Shown: positions 34,992-43,604 of the stretch, piece by piece
Numbering within the stretch: the stretch's first letter is position 1
Layout of the letters: each line of letters starts with the position of its first letter
Source: an uncultured Chryseobacterium sp.
GTDB taxonomy: Bacteria; Bacteroidota; Bacteroidia; Flavobacteriales; Weeksellaceae
DNA length: 64,000 bases
NCBI RefSeq assembly: GCF_936933875.1
Contig: NZ_CAKZIK010000030.1
Location: 62,001-126,000 of the forward strand
Direction: 5' to 3'
Notes under the pieces: generated by a model
The model's database searches: none
The model's input: the letters and a program-made list of their open reading frames with translations, nothing else
Told to the model about the DNA's origin: nothing
Translations under genes and position numbers: made by a program

Positions 34992-35344
34992 TTAATCGTT
35001 TCTCAAAGCATATTCTAAAACTTCACCTTTTTCCAGCTATCGCTTTAATAATCTCAGGTAAAGCCCCAACAATACGAACTGATTCTGTAATGGTCAGAAT
35101 TCTCTTTCCAGTCGTTCTGATAAAAAATTAATCAGTTTGCCCAAAATTTTCTTTCAGAATAAATCTGAAATTTCGGCTTTCCAATGATATGGTTCTTGAA
35201 AAATTAAATCATATTCATTTTCCAAACCTGGATTTCCTTTGCAGTCTAAAGTCCACAGGAATTCATACCTTCTAGCGTTGAAACCGCTTAAAAAACCTTT
35301 TCATCAGAGGATTTTATGGTAAGATGATGAGAAATGATTGGCAT
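34992..35344 (-). pseudogene. Decayed small gene downstream of the TPR gene
   Basis: On the minus strand an ATG at 35344 overlaps the TPR gene stop as TAATG. Reading on, MPIISHHLTIKSSDEKVF hits a stop near 35290. One frame over, after a run of six T, the text resumes as FLSGFNARRYEFLWTLDCKG and continues to an in-frame TGA at 35154-35156. It then continues as KKILGKLINFLSERLER. A second shift gives TITESVRIVGALPEIIKAI, and a third gives EKGEVLEYALRND with TAA at 34992. Three frameshifts and one nonsense codon thus break a coherent frame of about 117 codons. I do not recognise the family. Sequencing errors are an alternative, but neighbouring genes are intact. Confidence 0.75.
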
Positions 35345-35841
35345 TACAAATTCAGAATATCCATTTTATTTTTGCAGCGTAAAATTCCTTCTTTCGCTTT
35401 TTCAATTAAATTATTGTCGTATAGCGAAAGTGCATATTCCTTATATTTTTCGATCGCTTTTTGGTATTGCTTCGTGTCTTCGTACAGATAACCCCACTCT
35501 CTTGCAAGATTGGATTTGTTAACATCAGTGATGGTTTCAGCTGTTTTAAGAAGCTGTTCCAACTCATAATATCTTTTTTCTTCGGATAACAAATAAGCGT
35601 AATTCATGTACGTTGCGCCATATTCCGGAGTGAGTTCCAAAGCCTGTTTATAATGATTTTCGGCAACTCTTGCATTGCTTTCTTTGGTTTTATAAATCCA
35701 TCCCAAATGGTTGTGTGCTTTTCCGTATTTTGGGTCGTCTTCAAGAATGCTGTTCAAAACGGCTTTTCCCTCTTCTATTAAATCCTGACCTATTAATTCG
35801 TCGGCTCTGTCGAATTCAGAGTCTAAATAATGTTCGTTCAT
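35344..35841 (-). CDS. TPR repeat protein
   Basis: A 165-residue helical protein with tetratricopeptide-like repeats: DPKYGKAHNHLGWIYK, TPEYGATYMNYAYLLS, NLAREWGYLYEDTKQYQ with typical Gly/Ala/Tyr positions. There is no signal peptide, so it is probably cytoplasmic and protein-binding. The stop overlaps the start of the decayed gene downstream, suggesting that both once formed an operon. A TATATTTG -7 box lies upstream. Confidence 0.82.
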   Translation of the reverse strand: MNEHYLDSEFDRADELIGQDLIEEGKAVLNSILEDDPKYGKAHNHLGWIYKTKESNARVAENHYKQALELTPEYGATYMNYAYLLSEEKRYYELEQLLKTAETITDVNKSNLAREWGYLYEDTKQYQKAIEKYKEYALSLYDNNLIEKAKEGILRCKNKMDILNL

Positions 35842-35857
35842 ATCATTTTGCTTTACT

Positions 35858-35865
35858 CAAATATA
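35858..35865 (-). promoter_or_regulatory. -7 element of the TPR gene
   Basis: TATATTTG on the minus strand, 16 bases before the ATG at 35841. No clear -33. Confidence 0.45.
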
Positions 35866-35875
35866 AAGATTTAAA

Positions 35876-35906
35876 ACAAAAAAGTCTTCCGCATTGGAAG
35901 ACTTTC
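35876..35906 (-). terminator. Terminator of the S9 peptidase gene
   Basis: AAAGTCTTCC (35881-35890) pairs with GGAAGACTTT (35896-35905). The minus strand then runs into six T. Confidence 0.88.
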
Positions 35907-35910
35907 TTTT

Positions 35911-38313
35911 CTATTTTTTAAGGCATTTTTCGAGGAATTGGTCTTCTTCCCACAAAACGTGCAAAATATTTTCTTTGGCAACATAACCATGCGCTTCTTT
36001 TGGTAAAAGTACCATTCTTACAGGTGCTCCCAAATTTTTCAAAGCCTGGAAATAACGTTCTGTCTGCAAGGTAAATGTTCCTGGATTGTTGTCCGCATCG
36101 CCATGAATCAGTAATAAAGGTGTCTTCATTTTATCAGCATTCATAAATGGTGACATTGTATTGTAAATTTCCGGAACGTCCCAATAATTTCTCTGTTCAC
36201 TTTGGAAACCAAAAGGCGTCAAAGTTCTGTTATAAGCGCCACTTCTTGCAATTCCACATGCATAATCTTTGGAATGCGTTAAAAGATTTGCCGTCATAAA
36301 TGCACCGTAAGAATGTCCTCCAACAGCAACTTTATTTCTGTCGATGTAACCTAATTTATCTACTGCATCAATTGCGGCTTTTCCGTTGGCAACCAATTGC
36401 GTGATGAAGGTATCATTCGGTTCGGTTTTTCCTTCTCCAATAATAGGAAACGCTGCGTCATCCAAAACTGCATAACCTTTTGTTACCCAATAAATAAAGG
36501 AACCATAGCTTGGGAATGTAAAATCGTTCGGATTCTGCGTATTTTGTCCCGCTGTATTTTTGTCTTTGTATTCGGTTGGATAAGCCCAAATCAGCAACGG
36601 AAGTTTTTCTTTATGATTTTTTCTGTCGTAATTGGCCGGCAAATAAAGCGTTCCGGTGAGTTCTACTCCATCGTTTCGTTTGTATTTAATGACTTCTTTA
36701 TACACATCTTTGATGCTTTCAAAAGGATTCGCAAATGCTGTTACAGGAGAAGCTTTTCCGCTTTTAATATTTCTTACAAAATAATTTGGATACTGATTCG
36801 AACTTTGCTGAACCACCAAAACATCTCCTTTTTTGATGTCGATAATATCACTTAAATCTTCTTTAGAATTTTTCAGATTGGAAGTGTACAGCCTTTTCTT
36901 TTGCTGTGTTTTTAAATCAAGTTCATCAATAAAAGGCTTCTGTCCGTCTTTGGTGAAACCGTCTCCAACAAGATAGGCTTTTCCGTTTTCAACATCAATT
37001 ACATTTTTTCCGTACTGATTTCTTGTTAGATTAAAATGACCGGGATCACTGTAAACATCCTGATAATTTCGGTCTTCAATAACTTTCGAGCTGTTATTTT
37101 TTAAATCAATTAAATATGATTTTTGATTTCTAGTATCATACCAGTTTTCAGAAACCACAGCATAATCATTGTTAGACCAGGTTACATCGCCATATCTTTG
37201 TTTTGTTTTGAAGAAAGTCTTCGGCGCATTATTGAAAGGCGCTTCCCACGTGAAAATTTCATCGCGGTAATCAGCTGATTTCGACTGGTCTCCTCCATCC
37301 AATGCTTCTGCATACACCAAAGTCGCAGGTTGATCATCTCTCCACGTCATGGAACGTTTTCCGGTTCTTACAGAAGAAAAACCTTTGGGCATAATTTCGT
37401 TCAGAGGAACTTCGTTAACCGTTTTCACAAGATTTCCATTCTTATCATACACATTCGCTGTCATCGGAAATCTGTTCAGCGGAACGATGTAGGAGTATGG
37501 TTTTTTGATGGTAGTGGTCATCAGATAATTTCCGTCCGGAGAAAAACTCAGTCCTGCGTAAATATCTTTGTCTTTGAATTTTGTTGAAGACCCATTAATA
37601 TTAATTTTCTGAAGTTCTGCATTCGTTAAAGTTTCAAAATTAGCTTCATCCTGAGGATTTTTCAATAAATCCTGATACGTTCTGTTCTGGGAAACTTTTC
37701 CGTCCGATGTGGAAACAATCGGTCCGGTTGGTAAATCTTTTTTGCTGTCCAAAAGTGCAGGTCTGTTTGGAACCAATGTTTTTACCAAAAGATTTTCAGA
37801 ATCTTTAAACCAAGTATAAGGAGTTCCCAAATTCGCATTAAGATTTGCACCCGAAATTTTCTTTGCTGTAGCTGTTGCCAAATCTAAAACCCAAAGCTCT
37901 ACTCCATTGCTAACCGTGTTCGTGAAGGCTATCTTTTTTTCATCGGGTGAAAAATTAATATTTGTAATTTTTGGATTGGCAGGAAGGCCTTTAACCTGAA
38001 CTTCAGTTTTGTCATTTATTTTTCTGATTTTCAGATTGTTGATATAAGTCGTTGTGCTCGAAATATTGGTAACCGGATTTACTCTCAACCCAGCCAGTTT
38101 CATTTCATCCTGATTCAAATCGTCCAAAGATTTATAAGTATCTCGGTAAGAAAAAATAAGCCATTCTTTTTTACTGTCCATAAAAACAGAAGGTGCTCTC
38201 TGGAAATCTGCAAGCTGAAGAATTTCCGCAGATGGTTTTTGGTACATAATATTTTCCTGTGCATTTCCAAAATTCAGGAAGGCAAGCAGACAAATGGTTA
38301 ATCTGATTTTCAT
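35911..38313 (-). CDS. S9 family peptidase (prolyl oligopeptidase type), secreted
   Basis: An 800-residue exported serine peptidase. A signal peptide (about residues 1-18, ending GNA-Q) is followed by a long beta-propeller region with SPDEKKIAF and SPDGNYLMT repeats. The C-terminal alpha/beta-hydrolase domain has the nucleophile motif GGHSYGAF near residue 664, Asp in HGDADNNPG near 734 and His in PKEAHGY near 773. It is probably periplasmic or surface dipeptidyl or acylaminoacyl peptidase-like; specificity cannot be fixed. It is one of four probably exported peptidases in this window (two M28, one M61, this one). Confidence 0.92.
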   Translation of the reverse strand: MKIRLTICLLAFLNFGNAQENIMYQKPSAEILQLADFQRAPSVFMDSKKEWLIFSYRDTYKSLDDLNQDEMKLAGLRVNPVTNISSTTTYINNLKIRKINDKTEVQVKGLPANPKITNINFSPDEKKIAFTNTVSNGVELWVLDLATATAKKISGANLNANLGTPYTWFKDSENLLVKTLVPNRPALLDSKKDLPTGPIVSTSDGKVSQNRTYQDLLKNPQDEANFETLTNAELQKININGSSTKFKDKDIYAGLSFSPDGNYLMTTTIKKPYSYIVPLNRFPMTANVYDKNGNLVKTVNEVPLNEIMPKGFSSVRTGKRSMTWRDDQPATLVYAEALDGGDQSKSADYRDEIFTWEAPFNNAPKTFFKTKQRYGDVTWSNNDYAVVSENWYDTRNQKSYLIDLKNNSSKVIEDRNYQDVYSDPGHFNLTRNQYGKNVIDVENGKAYLVGDGFTKDGQKPFIDELDLKTQQKKRLYTSNLKNSKEDLSDIIDIKKGDVLVVQQSSNQYPNYFVRNIKSGKASPVTAFANPFESIKDVYKEVIKYKRNDGVELTGTLYLPANYDRKNHKEKLPLLIWAYPTEYKDKNTAGQNTQNPNDFTFPSYGSFIYWVTKGYAVLDDAAFPIIGEGKTEPNDTFITQLVANGKAAIDAVDKLGYIDRNKVAVGGHSYGAFMTANLLTHSKDYACGIARSGAYNRTLTPFGFQSEQRNYWDVPEIYNTMSPFMNADKMKTPLLLIHGDADNNPGTFTLQTERYFQALKNLGAPVRMVLLPKEAHGYVAKENILHVLWEEDQFLEKCLKK

Positions 38314-38353
38314 ATTTATTTTTTTTGAATTTTGACGAATTTACTGATTTTAA

Positions 38354-38386
38354 AACAAAAAGCAGCAACAAAATGTTACTGCTTCT
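38354..38386 (-). terminator. Terminator of the DoxX gene
   Basis: AAGCAGCAACA (38360-38370) against TGTTACTGCTT (38374-38384), with one mismatch or wobble. The minus strand continues into a T-rich tail. Confidence 0.78.
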
Positions 38387-38407
38387 ATACTTATTCTGAA
38401 ATTAAAT

Positions 38408-38830
38408 TTACCAGCCGTCGTTCTTTTTATACGTCATTCCGTCCACCGAAAATTTTCCGGGACCGGTGATTAGAAGGATAATAAAGCCTGCCAAAAATAA
38501 AAGTGCGTGTTCCATTTCACCAAAACCATCTTTCAGGTGAACACCAAATGCTGCAACGAGCATCACAATGATTGGTGGAATTAAAGAAACTCTTGTAAAA
38601 AGCCCTAAAATAAGAAAAATAGCACAGAAAAATTCTGCAAAAACAACAAGACCCAAAGAAAATTCTGGGCTTAAACCCAAGAAACTCATGAATTCGATTT
38701 TTTCGCCCGAAAAAAGCATCGTTAATTTTGGAAGTCCATGTGTAATAAGCGCAACACCTAAAAATACACGGAAAATTAATAAACCAACATCCAATAAAGT
38801 CTGGTTGTATTCGATGGAATTTATCTTCAC
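38408..38830 (-). CDS. DoxX family membrane protein
   Basis: A 140-residue protein with four hydrophobic helices and the DoxX features LLIFRVFLGVALITHGLPKL in helix 1 and FAEFFCAIFLILGLFTR in helix 2-3. The function of most DoxX proteins is not settled; links to respiration and oxidative stress are reported for some. The start codon reads GTG; a TAGATTTG -7 box lies 17 bases upstream. It is transcribed alone. Confidence 0.88.
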   Translation of the reverse strand: MKINSIEYNQTLLDVGLLIFRVFLGVALITHGLPKLTMLFSGEKIEFMSFLGLSPEFSLGLVVFAEFFCAIFLILGLFTRVSLIPPIIVMLVAAFGVHLKDGFGEMEHALLFLAGFIILLITGPGKFSVDGMTYKKNDGW

Positions 38831-38847
38831 TTTTTCAATATTTTATT

Positions 38848-38855
38848 CAAATCTA
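38848..38855 (-). promoter_or_regulatory. -7 element of the DoxX gene
   Basis: TAGATTTG on the minus strand, ending 17 bases before the GTG start. Confidence 0.45.
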
Positions 38856-38919
38856 ACGAAAAAAATTAAAAATTATTCCTCGTAAAGGGGATTTTCAGCT
38901 AATTAACAACTACTTATCC

Positions 38920-39801
38920 TTATCTGTAACCGAAATTCTTAAGGTCGCGGTCGTTTTTACGCCAGTCTTTTTTCACTTTTACGAAAAGATTAAGGTGAAT
39001 TTTCTTGGCAAAAAACTTCTCCAGGTCTACTCTAGCTTCAGTTCCTACTTTTTTGATGGCTTCACCTTTGTGACCAATGATAATGCCTTTCTGTGTATCC
39101 CTTTCAACGTAAATAATAGAATCGATGAAAATTATTCCTTCTTTTTCTTTGAACTGTTCCGTCACGACTTCTACCGAATAAGGAATTTCTTTATCGTAGT
39201 TCAGAAGGATTTTTTCACGGATGGTTTCGTTGACAAAGAAACGTTCAGGTTTGTCTGTATATTGGTCTTTATCGTAATACGGCGGATTTTCCGGAAGTAA
39301 AGATTTCAGTTTTGGTAGAATAATATCTGTATTAAAACCATTCAACGCAGAAATCGGAAGAATTTCTGCTTTAGGAATTCTTTCATGCCAAAATTCCATT
39401 GTTTTTTCCAACGCTTCCTGGTTGGAAAGGTCTATTTTATTCACCAAAATAAGAACGGGAACCGGAATTTTATTCAGTTTTTCAACCAAGAAAGCATTCG
39501 GTTCTGTTTTGTCTGAAACATCTACAATAAAAAGAAAAACATCGGCATCCTGAAGAGAATCCTTCACAAATTCCATCATTTTTTCCTGAAGTCCATATTT
39601 CGGGTCCAAAACTCCGGGCGTGTCCGAAAAAACAATCTGTAAATCGTCTTCATTATAAATTCCGAAAATACGGTGACGCGTTGTTTGCGCTTTCTGCGTA
39701 ACAATAGCCAACTTCTCTCCCATTAACTGGTTAAGAAGCGTTGATTTTCCTGCGTTGGGTTTTCCTACGATATTTACAAATCCTGCTCTGTGATTATTCA
39801 A
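38920..39801 (-). CDS. era: GTPase Era
   Basis: Essential GTPase that binds 16S rRNA in 30S maturation. The 293-residue protein has G1 GKPNAGKST near residue 13, G3 DTPG, G4 NKID, and a C-terminal KH domain with GIIIGHKGEAIKKVG. The only usable start is TTG at 39801: an in-frame TGA lies two codons upstream, and the next Met falls well inside the G domain. Upstream lie four tandem AACTTTN heptamers. The TTG choice is well supported by the upstream stop. Confidence 0.95.
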   Translation of the reverse strand: MNNHRAGFVNIVGKPNAGKSTLLNQLMGEKLAIVTQKAQTTRHRIFGIYNEDDLQIVFSDTPGVLDPKYGLQEKMMEFVKDSLQDADVFLFIVDVSDKTEPNAFLVEKLNKIPVPVLILVNKIDLSNQEALEKTMEFWHERIPKAEILPISALNGFNTDIILPKLKSLLPENPPYYDKDQYTDKPERFFVNETIREKILLNYDKEIPYSVEVVTEQFKEKEGIIFIDSIIYVERDTQKGIIIGHKGEAIKKVGTEARVDLEKFFAKKIHLNLFVKVKKDWRKNDRDLKNFGYR

Positions 39802-39829
39802 AGTTCAAAGTTTAAAGTTGAAAGTTTTG
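39802..39829 (-). repeat. Four tandem AACTTTN heptamers in the era leader
   Basis: On the minus strand the 28 bases before the TTG start read as AACTTTC, AACTTTA, AACTTTG, AACTTTG. They occupy the translation-initiation region. A TAACTTTG -7-like box lies just upstream at 39830-39837. Confidence 0.7.
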
Positions 39830-39837
39830 CAAAGTTA
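39830..39837 (-). promoter_or_regulatory. -7 element of era
   Basis: TAACTTTG on the minus strand, just before the heptamer run, 28 bases from the TTG start. No clear -33. Confidence 0.4.
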
Positions 39838-39901
39838 AGGAAATGTAATTTGGAGACCTACTTTTGTGGATATATTTAATAATTTAGTTGAAAATAATAG
39901 C

Positions 39902-40855
39902 ATGAAAAACGGTTGGAAATTATTATTTCTTTTAACTATTGTTTTAATGAGCTGTTCTTCCAATAATAACTTGAAGAACGGAGATTTTGTCTCAAAAATA
40001 GATAGTTTGGATATTTCTTACTCAATAAAAGGCAAAGGTCCTGTAATGTTTGTGGGACATCCCAATTCCGGTAAAATTGGGTATGAATTAACGCTTCAAC
40101 CACTGGAAAAGCATTTTACAGCGGTCTATTATAATCCGAGAGGAACGGGAAACAGTGAAGCTCCAAAAAATATTTTTGATTATCGCCCTGAAAAAAATGT
40201 TGAGGAAATTGAATTGTTGCGAAAGAAAATTGGTGTTGAAAAAATATGGCTTTTCGGCCATTCCGACCAAAGTGGGATTGCTTTAGAATATGCACTAAAA
40301 TATCCTAAAAATACGGAAGGACTCATTCTTACAGGCACCAGTTTTGTGGGTGACATTGAAGAAAGTATCGCAAGAAGAAAAGTAAGTGAGCAAAAAAGAA
40401 TGGCTGAATCTGCTTGGTTTTCACAAATTATCAAAGATTGGGATTATATGATTGAGCATAAAACTACTGTTGGCAAAAATGGTCGCGATTTATCCGAAGC
40501 TCCGATGAAATGGTGGATGTACGATGAAGAAAGTTATAGAAAAGTGCTTCCATTTATTCTGAAAATTTCTGAAGCGGGGCGAAGAAAACCTGTGAATGGA
40601 AATTTCTATACTGAAACTCCTGAAGAGCGTGAAAAGTATTTAAAAATCCAGAAAAGATTTAATGAAATAAAAGCGAAAACATTCATCATCAATGGAAAAT
40701 ATGATACGAACAATCCTCCGGAATTTGCTGAAAAATTGCATCAAAATTTACCCAATTCTGAAATTGTAATTGTTGATAAATCCGGTCATTTCCCTTGGAT
40801 TGAAAGTAGTTCCGTTTTCTTTGAAGCTTTAGATAATTGGTTGAAGAAAAATTAA
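39902..40855 (+). CDS. Alpha/beta hydrolase lipoprotein
   Basis: A 317-residue alpha/beta-hydrolase with an N-terminal lipobox (IVLMSC, Cys near residue 18), so probably lipid-anchored. The nucleophile elbow is GHSDQSG near residue 119, with Ser as nucleophile. The acid is probably Asp in GKYDTNNPP, and the His lies in DKSGHFPW. It resembles proline iminopeptidase-like hydrolases (YYNPRGTGNSE after the oxyanion strand). The ATG at 39902 is chosen over one 36 bases upstream because it gives a proper lipoprotein signal. Its stop overlaps the stop of the convergent methyltransferase gene within TTAA. Confidence 0.87.
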   Translation: MKNGWKLLFLLTIVLMSCSSNNNLKNGDFVSKIDSLDISYSIKGKGPVMFVGHPNSGKIGYELTLQPLEKHFTAVYYNPRGTGNSEAPKNIFDYRPEKNVEEIELLRKKIGVEKIWLFGHSDQSGIALEYALKYPKNTEGLILTGTSFVGDIEESIARRKVSEQKRMAESAWFSQIIKDWDYMIEHKTTVGKNGRDLSEAPMKWWMYDEESYRKVLPFILKISEAGRRKPVNGNFYTETPEEREKYLKIQKRFNEIKAKTFIINGKYDTNNPPEFAEKLHQNLPNSEIVIVDKSGHFPWIESSSVFFEALDNWLKKN

Positions 40856-41616
40856 TTTTTCCTCACCACCGGCAATATTTCATTTCGGTTCAACCCAAAA
40901 CGCTTAATTTCTGCATCCGAAAATTCCTGAGAGTAGAAATTGGCTTCTACTTCAAAATCAACGCTTTTCAGGCGGTCGAAATAATCCATTCCATACCAAC
41001 GAACGTGATCGTATTGTCCGAAATGTTTTTGTCGTTCTTTTGGGTCTTTAATCGTGAAATCTTCGTACGTTTTTTCCAAAGAATTCTTCAGAGGAACCTG
41101 CAAAATTCCCCAACCTCCTTTTTTCATCACACGATACAGTTCGCGCATTGCTTTTCTGTCGTCTTCAATGTGTTCCAGAACGTGGTTGCAGATAACGATG
41201 TCAAAACTTTCATCCTCAAAAGGCAAATCCAGAATGTCCGCTTTTACATCTACAATCGGAGAAAATAAATCGGCGGAAGTATAATCGAGGTTATTCATTT
41301 TTTTGAAACGTCTCAAAAATTCCTGCTCCGGTGCGATATGAAGCACTTTGTAATTTTTGGTGAAAAAATCGGTTTCAATCTGAAGATATAACCACATTTG
41401 ACGGTGGCGCTCCAAACTTAAAGTTCCCGGAGAAAGCGCATTTTCACGCTGTTTTCCGTAACCGTAAGGCAAAAATTTCCGATAAGATTTTCCGTTGATA
41501 GGGTCATAGAATTGATTTCCTTTAAAATACATATCAATTAAAGGACGCGCTGCAATGCTCAGATTTATCAGCAAAGGACGGGGAATTTTGTTGAGAATGG
41601 TTTTTACAAATCCCAT
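40852..41616 (-). CDS. Class I SAM-dependent methyltransferase
   Basis: A 254-residue methyltransferase of the type 11 class. The SAM-binding region begins YKVLHIAPEQEFL (motif I degenerate in glycines), then ADILDLPFEDESFDIVICNHVLEHI and MKKGGWGILQVPL. A long N-terminal part precedes the fold. The substrate is unknown. Its start overlaps the map stop (TAATG), so it is translationally coupled to map. Confidence 0.87.
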   Translation of the reverse strand: MGFVKTILNKIPRPLLINLSIAARPLIDMYFKGNQFYDPINGKSYRKFLPYGYGKQRENALSPGTLSLERHRQMWLYLQIETDFFTKNYKVLHIAPEQEFLRRFKKMNNLDYTSADLFSPIVDVKADILDLPFEDESFDIVICNHVLEHIEDDRKAMRELYRVMKKGGWGILQVPLKNSLEKTYEDFTIKDPKERQKHFGQYDHVRWYGMDYFDRLKSVDFEVEANFYSQEFSDAEIKRFGLNRNEILPVVRKN

Positions 41617-42425
41617 TAAAAATCCAAAGTAAAAGGTTTTTCTTCGTCACTTACAATTCCCAAAGCTTCGTAAATATATTTGTAGGTAGAAAGCAAAACC
41701 GGTTTTCCGTTGATAATACACACATCGTGTTCGAAATGTGCGGAAGGCGTATTGTCTTTAGAAGTAACTGTCCAACCATCGGAATGGAAAATTACTTCGT
41801 GAGTTCCCAGGTTAATCATCGGTTCGATGGCTAAAGCAATTCCGTCTTTCAGGACTTTTCCGCTGCCTTTTCTGCCATAATTGGGAACTTGTGGGTCTTC
41901 GTGCATTTTTCTTCCCAAACCGTGTCCAACAAGCTCGCGAACAACGCCGTAACCATGTTTTTCACAATAATTTTGGATGGCGTAAGAAATATCTCCTACT
42001 CTTTTTCCTCGAACACACTGCTCGATACCTTTGTACAAAGATTCTTTGGTAACCTGCAATAGTTTTTTGGTTTCAGGAGCTACTTCTCCAACCTCGAAAG
42101 AATAAGCGTGGTCGCCATAAAATCCATTCATGTAAACGCCGCAATCTACGGAAAGAATATCGCCTTCTACCAAAGGTTTGTCATTAGGAATCCCATGAAC
42201 AACTTCTGAATTTGGAGAAATACACAAGTTTTTCGGGAAACCGTACATTCCTAAAAAAGCAGGTTCTCCTCCATTGTCGCGGATAAATTCAGCGGCTATT
42301 TTATCGAGGTGATTGGTGGTAACACCAGGCTTTATTTCTTTCGCAACGATTCCTAAAGTTTTAGAAACAAGTTGAGCGCTTTCACGCATTAAACGGAGCT
42401 CGTCTACTGATTTTAATTGAATCAT
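41616..42425 (-). CDS. map: Type I methionine aminopeptidase
   Basis: Removes the N-terminal Met from nascent proteins. The 269-residue protein has the five metal ligands in SVDCGVYMNGFYGDHAY (two Asp), GHGLGRKMHEDP (His), AIEPMI (Glu) and HFEHDVCI (Glu). It is full length. A TATCTTTG box sits only 4 bases before the ATG, predicting a leaderless or near-leaderless mRNA. The methyltransferase gene follows with TAATG overlap. Confidence 0.96.
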   Translation of the reverse strand: MIQLKSVDELRLMRESAQLVSKTLGIVAKEIKPGVTTNHLDKIAAEFIRDNGGEPAFLGMYGFPKNLCISPNSEVVHGIPNDKPLVEGDILSVDCGVYMNGFYGDHAYSFEVGEVAPETKKLLQVTKESLYKGIEQCVRGKRVGDISYAIQNYCEKHGYGVVRELVGHGLGRKMHEDPQVPNYGRKGSGKVLKDGIALAIEPMINLGTHEVIFHSDGWTVTSKDNTPSAHFEHDVCIINGKPVLLSTYKYIYEALGIVSDEEKPFTLDF

Positions 42426-42429
42426 GCTG

Positions 42430-42437
42430 CAAAGATA
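42430..42437 (-). promoter_or_regulatory. -7 element abutting the map start
   Basis: TATCTTTG on the minus strand, followed by GCAGC and then ATG... the box ends 4 bases before the start codon, so the transcript would begin at or next to the ATG. Confidence 0.5.
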
Positions 42438-42489
42438 AAAAATCTTACAGAAAATTTTCTGCAGGATGGTTATCTATTGATATTTTTTG

Positions 42490-43005
42490 TTAATAAGCTG
42501 CTTTGAAATCACCATTTACATTAATAATCTGATCCTTAATATTAATCATTTGACCCTCAAATGTTCCTTCCAGTTTACCACCTCCGGATTTTGTAATTTT
42601 TAGTGTAAAATTATTGTTTTCTTCAGCACCGGCAACAAATCCCAAAGATGGATTGGAGGCATCAACATAAACCAAAGTGCCGGGAAATACAAGATCTTCA
42701 AGCTGCGAAGGTGTAAATGTGCCGACAGCAATTCCTTCAGGAAGGGAAATTTGGAATGAGGAAACAGTGGTTCCACTTTCTACTTTGTTTCCCACAATCA
42801 TAACGTATCCTTGCATATTAACGCAGGTACTAGTAGTAGTTTCTGATCGAAAATTTTTTGATAAAGCCCCCGTGATATTGGCATTTACCATTGCTTGTCC
42901 CGCGTTTACAGAGTTTCCTGCGGTATCATCGTCGTTGTTGCAGGAAGTTAATCCCACCAAAAGACATCCTAAAAAGAAGTAGAAAAATGTTTTTAAAGTT
43001 TTCAT
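42490..43005 (-). CDS. Hypothetical lipoprotein
   Basis: A 171-residue protein I cannot place. A signal sequence ends in lipobox VGLTSC, followed by an Asn/Asp-rich tether (NNDDDTAGN), as is common in Bacteroidota surface or outer-membrane lipoproteins. The mature part has alternating beta strands with GGGKLEGTFEGQMIN near the end, suggesting a beta-sandwich or barrel of about 120 residues. It is transcribed alone, with a TATCTTTG -7 box upstream. Confidence 0.75.
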   Translation of the reverse strand: MKTLKTFFYFFLGCLLVGLTSCNNDDDTAGNSVNAGQAMVNANITGALSKNFRSETTTSTCVNMQGYVMIVGNKVESGTTVSSFQISLPEGIAVGTFTPSQLEDLVFPGTLVYVDASNPSLGFVAGAEENNNFTLKITKSGGGKLEGTFEGQMINIKDQIINVNGDFKAAY

Positions 43006-43031
43006 AGTATAAAATTTTTAAGTTTGTTTAC

Positions 43032-43039
43032 CAAAGATA
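43032..43039 (-). promoter_or_regulatory. -7 element of the hypothetical lipoprotein gene
   Basis: TATCTTTG on the minus strand, 26 bases before the ATG at 43005. Confidence 0.45.
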
Positions 43040-43080
43040 TTTTCCACCTGAAAACTTTTTATACCCTCAATTGGGTATTT

Positions 43081-43512
43081 TTACCAAAAAAGTCCTTTTT
43101 TCTTTTCTTTTTTTAATTTTGAATACGCTAAAACTTCTCCTCCTTCTACTCTGAACTCGATTTTTTCGTTGATGATATTGTAGATTTCTCCCCAACCCGG
43201 GAAACCACCCAAATTTCTATCATCAATAAACAAATCTGCATCAATTTTTCTTGAAGCTTCGGCAGAATCGAAAACTTCGCCTTCAAAACTGGAGTTTACA
43301 GCATAGAATTCAACGCCGTTTTTTCTGCAAAATTCTACGGCTTCATCCAAAGTTTTGCCATGTCTGTAAGTCCACAAAATCAAACGGTAACCTTCACTCT
43401 GCAATTTTTTTAATGTTTCAAAAACAAAAGTTTTGGGTTTTCCAATTCCGGGATATGCGTCATCTACAATAGTTCCGTCAAAATCTATGGCTAGTTTTTT
43501 ATTACTTTTCAT
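43081..43512 (-). CDS. BT0820-like HAD phosphatase
   Basis: A 143-residue capless HAD-fold protein. Motif I is IDFDGTIVDD (full DxD), followed by LILWTYRHGKTLDEAVEF with motif II Thr, and motif IV-like DADLFIDDRNLGG. This pattern matches the small BT_0820-type phosphatases of Bacteroidota. The ATG at 43512 is chosen over an in-frame start 42 bases upstream because a TATCTTTG -7 box lies between them. The substrate is unknown. Confidence 0.82.
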   Translation of the reverse strand: MKSNKKLAIDFDGTIVDDAYPGIGKPKTFVFETLKKLQSEGYRLILWTYRHGKTLDEAVEFCRKNGVEFYAVNSSFEGEVFDSAEASRKIDADLFIDDRNLGGFPGWGEIYNIINEKIEFRVEGGEVLAYSKLKKEKKKGLFW

Positions 43513-43542
43513 AACTGTCCTTAAAAAAAATTGTGTTTCCGG

Positions 43543-43550
43543 CAAAGATA
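43543..43550 (-). promoter_or_regulatory. -7 element of the BT0820-like gene
   Basis: TATCTTTG on the minus strand, 30 bases before the ATG at 43512. It excludes the longer start. Confidence 0.5.
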
Positions 43551-43552
43551 CC

Positions 43553-43590
43553 AAAAAAAAGGGTGATTGATAAAACCAACCACCCTTAAA
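43553..43590 (-). terminator. Terminator of the desaturase gene
   Basis: AAGGGTG (43559-43565) pairs with CACCCTT (43581-43587). The minus strand then has eight T. Confidence 0.85.
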
Positions 43591-43604
43591 AATATTAAAT
43601 AAAA

